From an uncultured Rhodospirillales bacterium (GTDB lineage Bacteria > Pseudomonadota > Alphaproteobacteria > ATCC43930 > CGMCC-115725), in NCBI GenBank assembly GCA_903822185.1, contig CAIJOA010000039.1, forward strand, positions 157,417 to 221,416: 64,000 bases of DNA. The letters are read 5' to 3'. Position 1 is the stretch's first letter. Each line of letters starts with the position of its first letter. The position numbers and the translations under genes were made by a program. Below the pieces are notes generated by a model. That model was not told where the DNA came from, ran no database searches, and was given only the letters and a program-made list of their open reading frames with translations. Shown in pieces: positions 58,927 through 64,000 of the stretch.

Positions 58927-60426
58927 TTAGGGTACGGTTGCCGGGACGATCCGGTGATGCGTCGCCTGCTCATAGGCGTAAGCAAGACGAAGCATCGTCG
59001 CGTCCGAGTAGGGCCTGCCGAGGAACGTGATCCCCGCCGGCAGGTTGTCCCGCGTGAAGCCCGACGGCACGACGACCGATGGCACCGATTGCAGGAAGGT
59101 GTTGATGTGCGACGAGCCCTTCTGTTCGACATAAGGAGGATTGACGCCATCGCGGATGAGAGTCGGCGTATGCTCCACCGCCTTATGAACCAGAGCGTCG
59201 AGACGATGATCGGCCATCGTCTTCAGCATGTTGGTCATCAAGGTGGCGCGGGCGCGGAATGACGGGGCGTAGCGTTCTTCCGGCCCCGTCCGCACCCAAC
59301 GATCCTGCGTCGGCTTCAATAATTTCTGAAACAACGGCGAGGCAATCGCTTCTTGCCGCGACGCATAAGGCCCTTTGCCGTTGCGGTCGAAATAGGTCTT
59401 GAACGCGCGCGCGCTTTCCTCCGCGCTGAAGGCGCGTTGCGCGGTCAATTCTTTCATGTCGGCGATGACAACGGGATCGACGATCTCAGCGCCGGCAGCG
59501 CGCAATTCACCGATGGCGCGATCAAACACCTCGGTCACGCGGGCAAAATCTTCCGAATCAGGTTCGGAGAAGAGTCCCATCGGTTCGCGGATGATGCCGA
59601 TACGGGCACCCTTCAGCGCGTTCTTGTCCAGCAACGCCGCATAGCTTTCCGGCACGTGGCCAACGCCGTGCGCCGTCGAAGGGTCTTCGGGGTCGTAGCC
59701 GATCATCACGTCGAGCAGCTTGGCCAAGTCGGTCACCGTGCGCGCCACCGGGCCCAACGAGCCGTTCATCGACGGCCAGCCTTCATAAACGCCGCTACGG
59801 CTGACCAGACCGCCGCTCGGCCGCATGCCGGTAATCCCCGTCCAGATCGCCGGACGGCGAATGGAGGCGAGGCCTTCCTGCCCGACACCGACCGTCGCAA
59901 AATTCGCGGAGACAGCGGCAGCAGGACCACCCGACGATCCACCGACGGTCCGCTCGAGATCCAGCGGGTTGCGCGTCGATCCGTATAACGATCCGTGCGT
60001 GTCCCCGGCGCCGAGTTCGCCCAGCGTGCCTTTGGCCAGAAGGATCGCGCCCGCTGCCCGCAACCGCGCGGCAACGAAGCAATCCTGTCCCGGCATGTAA
60101 TCCTTGAAAAGAACCGAACCGAGCGTCGTCGGCATTTCGGCCACGTCGGCCTGGTCCTTCACGACGATCGGGATGCCATGCAGCGGCCCCGTGAGCCCCG
60201 ATGTCTTGAACGCGCGATCTAGCCGGTCCGCCTCTTCGAGCGCCTTCGGATTGAGCGAGATCAGTGCATTGATCGTCGGGCCCTTTTTGTCATAGGCCTC
60301 GATCCGCGCCAGATACGCTTCGACCAATTGGCGCACCGACAATGCGCCCGAAAGATAGGCAGCGTGAATGTCGGCGATCGTGGCTTCGACCAGCTTAAAA
60401 GCAGCGGCTTGGCTCAAGACATACAC
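58927..60426 (-). CDS. Amidase (amidase signature family)
   Basis: A 499-residue amidase signature enzyme. The catalytic Lys is in GIPIVVKDQAD and the cis-Ser in TVGGSSGGPAAAV. The nucleophile segment reads GVGQEGLASIRRPA, whereas most relatives have G-x-D-T/G-G-G-S-I-R; the Ser and the SIRRPA end are kept but the Asp-Gly-Gly part is changed. It would hydrolyse an amide to acid and ammonia. Length is normal for a stand-alone amidase. No GatB/GatC nearby, so it is not tRNA amidotransferase. Confidence 0.9.
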   Translation of the reverse strand: MYVLSQAAAFKLVEATIADIHAAYLSGALSVRQLVEAYLARIEAYDKKGPTINALISLNPKALEEADRLDRAFKTSGLTGPLHGIPIVVKDQADVAEMPTTLGSVLFKDYMPGQDCFVAARLRAAGAILLAKGTLGELGAGDTHGSLYGSTRNPLDLERTVGGSSGGPAAAVSANFATVGVGQEGLASIRRPAIWTGITGMRPSGGLVSRSGVYEGWPSMNGSLGPVARTVTDLAKLLDVMIGYDPEDPSTAHGVGHVPESYAALLDKNALKGARIGIIREPMGLFSEPDSEDFARVTEVFDRAIGELRAAGAEIVDPVVIADMKELTAQRAFSAEESARAFKTYFDRNGKGPYASRQEAIASPLFQKLLKPTQDRWVRTGPEERYAPSFRARATLMTNMLKTMADHRLDALVHKAVEHTPTLIRDGVNPPYVEQKGSSHINTFLQSVPSVVVPSGFTRDNLPAGITFLGRPYSDATMLRLAYAYEQATHHRIVPATVP

Positions 60427-60506
60427 TCCCCCGGTAATCGCGGCGGATGAACGCGCGCCGAAATCGGCGTCGGTTCAACATTTTCAACAATAATGTCGAG
60501 CTGCGC

Positions 60507-61895
60507 CTAACGGGAAGCGGTTTCTTGAAGCAAGACTTCCTCGATCTTGGCGGCGAGTTGTTGCTTGCGGAAAGGCTTGGCGATGAGATTGACGCCGCGC
60601 TTCAATAAACCGCGTTCGTAGATCGACTGTTCGGCATAGCCGGAATTGAACAGCACTTTGATGTTCGGGTGGGTCGTCATCGCGAATTGCGCAAGATCGG
60701 GACCGTTCGTCCGTCCCGGCAGCATGACGTCGGTCAAAAGCAAATCGATGTCCGGGGTCGCGAGGAGAAGTTCCCGCGCGGCGTCCCCGTCCACCGCGGT
60801 CACGACCTCATAACCAAGGCTTTGGACCATCGCCGCAGTCAAGGTCAGCACATTCGGATTATCCTCGACGACGAGAACCGTTCGCCGGTCCAACCGCACC
60901 GACGACGACGAAGCCGATACTGCATCCGCCAGACCGTCTTCGGTGTTGACCTCGCGCGGCAGGTAAATTTTGACCGAGGTACCGGCGCCCAAGGCGCTGT
61001 CGATCATGACATGGCCCGCACTTTGTTTGACGAAGCCATAGACCATGCTCAGCCCCATGCCGCTGCCGATTTCTTTGGTGGTGAAGAACGGTTCGAACGC
61101 ACGATCGACAACCTCCGCCGCCATACCCAGGCCGGTATCCTCGATCTCAAGCATGACGTAGTCGCCCGGCGGCAATTCGGCATCGACGGACACGTCATGC
61201 TCATCAAGCGTCGCATTTCTGGTGCGAAATGTAATTTTGCCGCCGTTCGGCATCGCATCGCGTGCATTGAGGGAAAGATTAAGCAGCGCGTCTTCGATTT
61301 GACCGGGATCGGCGAACACGGCCCACAGGTCGGAACCAAGTTCTTCAACGATCTCGATCTGCTCACCGAGGACGCGATTGGCCAGCGTCGTGAACCGGGT
61401 CACGAGGTCATTGATCGAAATAACCTTCGGCAGCAGCGACTGCTTGCGCCCGAAAGCCAAAAGCTGCTTGGTCAATTCCGAACCGCGCAACGCGGCGTCG
61501 ATGCAGGGATTTAAGAATTCTAAAGTTTCATCGTCGGACCCGACATCCTCCGCCATCAGGTCCAAATTGCCGATGATCACCGCTAGAAGATTGTTGAAAT
61601 CATGCGCGATACCGCCGGTCAATTGACCGATCGCGTCCATTTTCTGAACCTGGCGAAGCTGGTCGTTCGCGGCTTCGGCACGACGCCGCTCGCTGACATC
61701 GCGAATGATACCGACAAAGGCGTGGTTGCCCCCACCTCGGGTAGCGCCGACAGCAAGCTCCATCGGAAAGGTGGAACCGTTCTTGTGTTTTCCTTCGACC
61801 TCGCGGCCGATCCCAATGATCTTGGCGAGGCCGGATTTCTCGAAATTGGCAATGTAAGAGTCGTGTTCGTCCGTATAGGGCGCGGGCATCAGCAT
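60507..61895 (-). CDS. FixL-like hybrid histidine kinase with truncated heme-PAS domain
   Basis: The frame from ATG 61895 encodes 462 residues: the second half of a FixL-type PAS (MLMPAPYTDEHDSYIANF), HisKA H-box GGIAHDFNNLLAVIIGNLDL, a full ATPase domain (DTGLGMA, GSGMGLSMVYGF) and a C-terminal receiver (VVEDNPNV, LLTDVMLPG, AKPFRKQ). H11 and R31 (IIGIGREVEG) keep the exact 20-residue spacing of the heme-ligand His200 and Arg220 of Bradyrhizobium FixL. PAS sequence continues upstream in frame (GEIQSYNKACVGLFGYDADD) but meets a stop and no start codon, so the domain is cut. Possibly a decayed gene. Confidence 0.85.
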   Translation of the reverse strand: MLMPAPYTDEHDSYIANFEKSGLAKIIGIGREVEGKHKNGSTFPMELAVGATRGGGNHAFVGIIRDVSERRRAEAANDQLRQVQKMDAIGQLTGGIAHDFNNLLAVIIGNLDLMAEDVGSDDETLEFLNPCIDAALRGSELTKQLLAFGRKQSLLPKVISINDLVTRFTTLANRVLGEQIEIVEELGSDLWAVFADPGQIEDALLNLSLNARDAMPNGGKITFRTRNATLDEHDVSVDAELPPGDYVMLEIEDTGLGMAAEVVDRAFEPFFTTKEIGSGMGLSMVYGFVKQSAGHVMIDSALGAGTSVKIYLPREVNTEDGLADAVSASSSSVRLDRRTVLVVEDNPNVLTLTAAMVQSLGYEVVTAVDGDAARELLLATPDIDLLLTDVMLPGRTNGPDLAQFAMTTHPNIKVLFNSGYAEQSIYERGLLKRGVNLIAKPFRKQQLAAKIEEVLLQETASR

Positions 61896-61960
61896 ACGAA
61901 CGTTCTTGCCGACGACATCATCCGCGTCATAACCGAAAAGCCCGACACAGGCCTTGTTAT

Positions 61961-62209
61961 ATGACTGTATCTCGCCCTGTTGGCGCTTTCTGGCAGATCA
62001 TTCTTTTTCTGTTTGCAATTCTTATCGCCTTGGCACTGTTGATCGAGCCGACGATCGGACGATCTTGCGCCATCGGCGCTCAGGTGCTGGCGGTCACGCT
62101 GCTGCTCTCCCTCGTCTTCATCTATGACGTACCGTTCAAGGGACATACATCCGTCCAGCCCGAGGCGATCGCCAAAGTACTCGCCGTGATCAAAAACCGG
62201 ACGAGTTAA
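61961..62209 (+). CDS. Small two-helix membrane ORF, uncertain
   Basis: An 82-codon frame with two hydrophobic segments (FWQIILFLFAILIALALLIE and CAIGAQVLAVTLLLSLVFIY) and a polar tail (KGHTSVQPEAIAKVLAVIKN). Its first 8 codons are antisense to the PAS remnant of the kinase and no ribosome site is seen, so it may be a truncated gene that lost its original start at the same breakpoint. It ends 11 bases before the outer-membrane gene. Family not recognised. Confidence 0.4.
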   Translation: MTVSRPVGAFWQIILFLFAILIALALLIEPTIGRSCAIGAQVLAVTLLLSLVFIYDVPFKGHTSVQPEAIAKVLAVIKNRTS

Positions 62210-62220
62210 GAGAACGCACC

Positions 62221-63327
62221 ATGTGCGTAGTGGTCTGGCGCTCTGCGTTTCTCATCGCGGTTCCGGGTGCTTTCCTTGCCGTATCGCCGGCCGGCGCGCA
62301 GACGGCCGGCGCACCAACAGCCCCTCCGGCATTGCAGCAACTAACAGGCTCGGTCACCACGACGATCGCTCATGATTCGCGGGTGCGCCATCGCACCCGC
62401 GTTGCAGCCGGCGGTTCCGATACGGCCGAGGTTTGCGATGTAAGTTTTGTCACCGATTCGGGTGATGACGACAACGGCGGGGGGACAGTCGATACCGAAG
62501 AAAACTGCGAAGAGATCGAGATCCCGGCAGGCGGACAATCGCGGACGGTTCTCGCCAATATCCAGGACTGGCAAGCCAACATTCTCGCCAAGTTTGATCA
62601 TCGGCTGAATTTCGATTCCCGCGGCGATGCGTGGCGCACCCTCGTGGAAATCAACCAGGCCTGGCAGGCAGCAGCAACCGATCAGGATACCCGCGTTCTC
62701 AAGGTTCGCACCGGGCCGAGCATCGCGATTCCAGATTGGAAGACGAAGCTTGATCTTGCCGCTGCCTATCAGAACAACCGCTTCAACCACGCAAACACCC
62801 TCGACGTGTTCTCGCCGTTTGCCTCTGTCGAAGTGAAACCCTTTGCGGGTATGCGTGTCAGCGGAACCTATACCTACGAGTTCCGCCACGCGACGCCGGT
62901 CGCGCTGATGGGGAACGCGCATACCGGCGATATCCAGGTTCGATGGGATGTCACTAAGCTCGATCGCCTCACCATACGATCGCTCTTGCGGGGCCAAACC
63001 ACGCGATCGGGATTTAGCGGCTTCGACAGCGCGGAATTTCGGCTCACCTATCGCCGCGGCTTTACATTCTTCGGCGCTACGGGATGGTATGGCGAGATCG
63101 AACCACGCCTGCGCTTCGTCGATTTTGCCGCGCCGAGCAATAACGCGAACGACAATGGATTAACCCGGCACGATCGCGTTCGAAGCATGGTGTTGACGCT
63201 CGGCCGAGACTTCAATCCCAGTTGGACTTTGTTCGGCTCCTACATCTACGGCTACACCGATTCAAATCTCATCCGCTTTCGCAAAGACGACAACAGGTTC
63301 CTTACGTCGCTCGTGCGGAATTTCTGA
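62221..63327 (+). CDS. Outer membrane beta-barrel protein, unknown function
   Basis: A 368-residue exported protein. A signal peptide ends near AGAQTAGA; a low-complexity acidic stretch follows (DSGDDDNGGGTVDTEENCEE), then about 12 alternating amphipathic strands (LDLAAAYQNNRF, MRVSGTYTYEFRH, TRSGFSGFDSAEFRLTYRRG, LFGSYIYGYTDSN) and a final Phe (SLVRNF), the signal used by the BAM complex. Similar barrels form the C-terminal part of Slam-like or alginate-export-type proteins; no clear family can be named. Confidence 0.75.
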   Translation: MCVVVWRSAFLIAVPGAFLAVSPAGAQTAGAPTAPPALQQLTGSVTTTIAHDSRVRHRTRVAAGGSDTAEVCDVSFVTDSGDDDNGGGTVDTEENCEEIEIPAGGQSRTVLANIQDWQANILAKFDHRLNFDSRGDAWRTLVEINQAWQAAATDQDTRVLKVRTGPSIAIPDWKTKLDLAAAYQNNRFNHANTLDVFSPFASVEVKPFAGMRVSGTYTYEFRHATPVALMGNAHTGDIQVRWDVTKLDRLTIRSLLRGQTTRSGFSGFDSAEFRLTYRRGFTFFGATGWYGEIEPRLRFVDFAAPSNNANDNGLTRHDRVRSMVLTLGRDFNPSWTLFGSYIYGYTDSNLIRFRKDDNRFLTSLVRNF

Positions 63328-63352
63328 TCGCTCAATACGGCGCGCTAACGAA

Positions 63353-63379
63353 AAAAGCCTGGCTAACTGCCAGGCTTTT
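63353..63379. terminator. Bidirectional terminator
   Basis: An 11-base stem AAAAGCCTGGC / GCCAGGCTTTT with a 5-base loop, flanked by A-run and T-run, so it can end both the forward outer-membrane gene and the reverse-strand rRNA-tRNA transcript. Confidence 0.85.
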
Positions 63380-63406
63380 AATCTCGTTCGATATTACGCG
63401 AAGAAT

Positions 63407-63484
<78 letters not shown>

Positions 63485-63540
63485 TTGGGTGGCGTAAGAA
63501 CATGGTGATCATAGTGGAGTTTTGAGTGCGTGGCTTAACT

Positions 63541-63659
63541 GGCCTGGCGGCGACCTACTCTTCCACGTCTTAAGACGTAGTACCATCGGCGCTGAGGGCT
63601 TTCACGGCCGAGTTCGGGATGGGATCGGGTGTTTACTCCCCCGCCAAAACCACCAGACC
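63541..63659 (-). rRNA. 5S ribosomal RNA
   Basis: About 119 bases on the reverse strand, matching 5S rRNA: CCCGATCCCATCCCGAACTC, GCCGATGGTACT and AGAGTAGGTCGCCGCCAGG. The two ends pair (TGGTGG... with ...CCGCCAGG). End coordinates are accurate to a few bases. It lies between 23S and tRNA-fMet. Confidence 0.95.
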
Positions 63660-63727
63660 AGTAAAGCCACGCGGTATTCTAAGTATTCAAGAGTGTTTTC
63701 AATGCGGAGCTTGGCTCTGCAAGTAAT

Positions 63728-64000
63728 GAGGCGATCAAGCCTATCGAGCGATTAGTACTGGTTAGCTTCATGTGTCACCACACTTCCACACCCAGCCTAT
63801 CAACGTGGTGGTCTACCACGGCTCTCAGCGATACCTGGTTTTGAGGGGAGCTTCCCGCTTAGATGCATTCAGCGGTTATCTCGTCCGCACATAGCTACCC
63901 GGCGATGCGGCTGGCGCCACAACCGGTACACCAGAGGTGCGTTCATCCCGGTCCTCTCGTACTAGGGACAAGTCCTCTCAAGTATCGTACACCCACGGCA
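63728..64000 (-). rRNA. 23S ribosomal RNA, 3' end (partial)
   Basis: The 3' part of 23S rRNA on the reverse strand, running off the right edge. It includes the sarcin-ricin loop region (AGTACGAGAGGACCGGGATG) and the 3' end near GCTTGATCGCCTCATT. The rest of the operon (16S, spacer tRNAs) must lie beyond the window. Confidence 0.96.

Noticed and set aside
61889..62146. 85-codon reverse ORF across the PAS breakpoint
   Set aside because: Different frame from the PAS remnant and rich in charged residues without family features.

Overview
The window comes from the chromosome of an alphaproteobacterium. The right end carries a reverse-strand 23S-5S-tRNA-fMet arrangement typical of that class. Both an RpoE/ChrR pair with TGATCC-N18-TA promoters and sites like GGAAC-N16-CGTT (general stress sigma EcfG) are present, together with FixL-like kinases and a ModE-type palindrome. 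The genus cannot be named from the sequence; a Rhodospirillales/Acetobacterales-like or Rhizobiales-like organism is plausible. No prophage, CRISPR array or complete insertion sequence was seen. Gene density is high and start-stop (ATGA or GTGA) overlaps are common.

Layout. 1-720: a FixL-like kinase (cut by the left edge) divergent from a single-domain receiver, with a FixK/FNR-like box between them. 739-13610: a mostly reverse-strand catabolic and uptake block (HD protein, dienelactone hydrolase, luciferase-like monooxygenase, CoA-transferase, Rieske oxygenase, RraA-like aldolase, branched-chain-amino-acid-type binding protein and two permeases, MetE-like protein, aldo/keto reductase, FucP-like transporter) with two structured intergenic repeats. 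13681-17400: periplasmic GH3 glycosidase, a receiver and a kinase with a degenerate ATPase domain. 17523-28219: a stress block with GH15 glucoamylase/trehalase, four small membrane proteins, ElaB-like protein, a gnd-zwf-pgl-ppgK operon, Fe-SOD, OmpA-type porin, a 5' remnant of otsA and YjbQ; several genes have EcfG-like promoters. The proteins fit a route from oligosaccharide to glucose, glucose-6-phosphate (using polyphosphate) and NADPH.

28273-39169: a lipid-remodelling island around an RpoE-ChrR sigma/anti-sigma pair. It has two cyclopropane-synthase-type methyltransferases, an FAD oxidase, DUF1365, DUF1295, DUF2177 and DUF6134 proteins and a GPH-family transporter. Four matching ECF promoter sites lie in two divergent pairs. 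By analogy with Rhodobacter this is a singlet-oxygen/peroxide response that modifies unsaturated acyl chains, and is the most interesting system here.

39176-44798: a three-gene phosphorelay operon (MHYT-PAS-hybrid kinase with HPt, plus two duplicated receiver-kinase proteins). 45101-47393: DEAD-box helicase and a small protein. 47521-51333: small membrane protein, CreA, and a patatin-acetoacetate decarboxylase-hydroxybutyrate dehydrogenase operon. 51459-57578: small basic protein, exported MsrA, three ABC binding proteins without permeases (one ModA-like), a DUF2325 gene under a ModE-like box, and CoxG. 57755-60426: amidohydrolase and amidase. 60507-63327: a FixL-like heme-PAS hybrid kinase missing the start of its PAS domain, a small membrane ORF and an outer-membrane barrel. 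63408-64000: tRNA-fMet, 5S and the 3' end of 23S rRNA.
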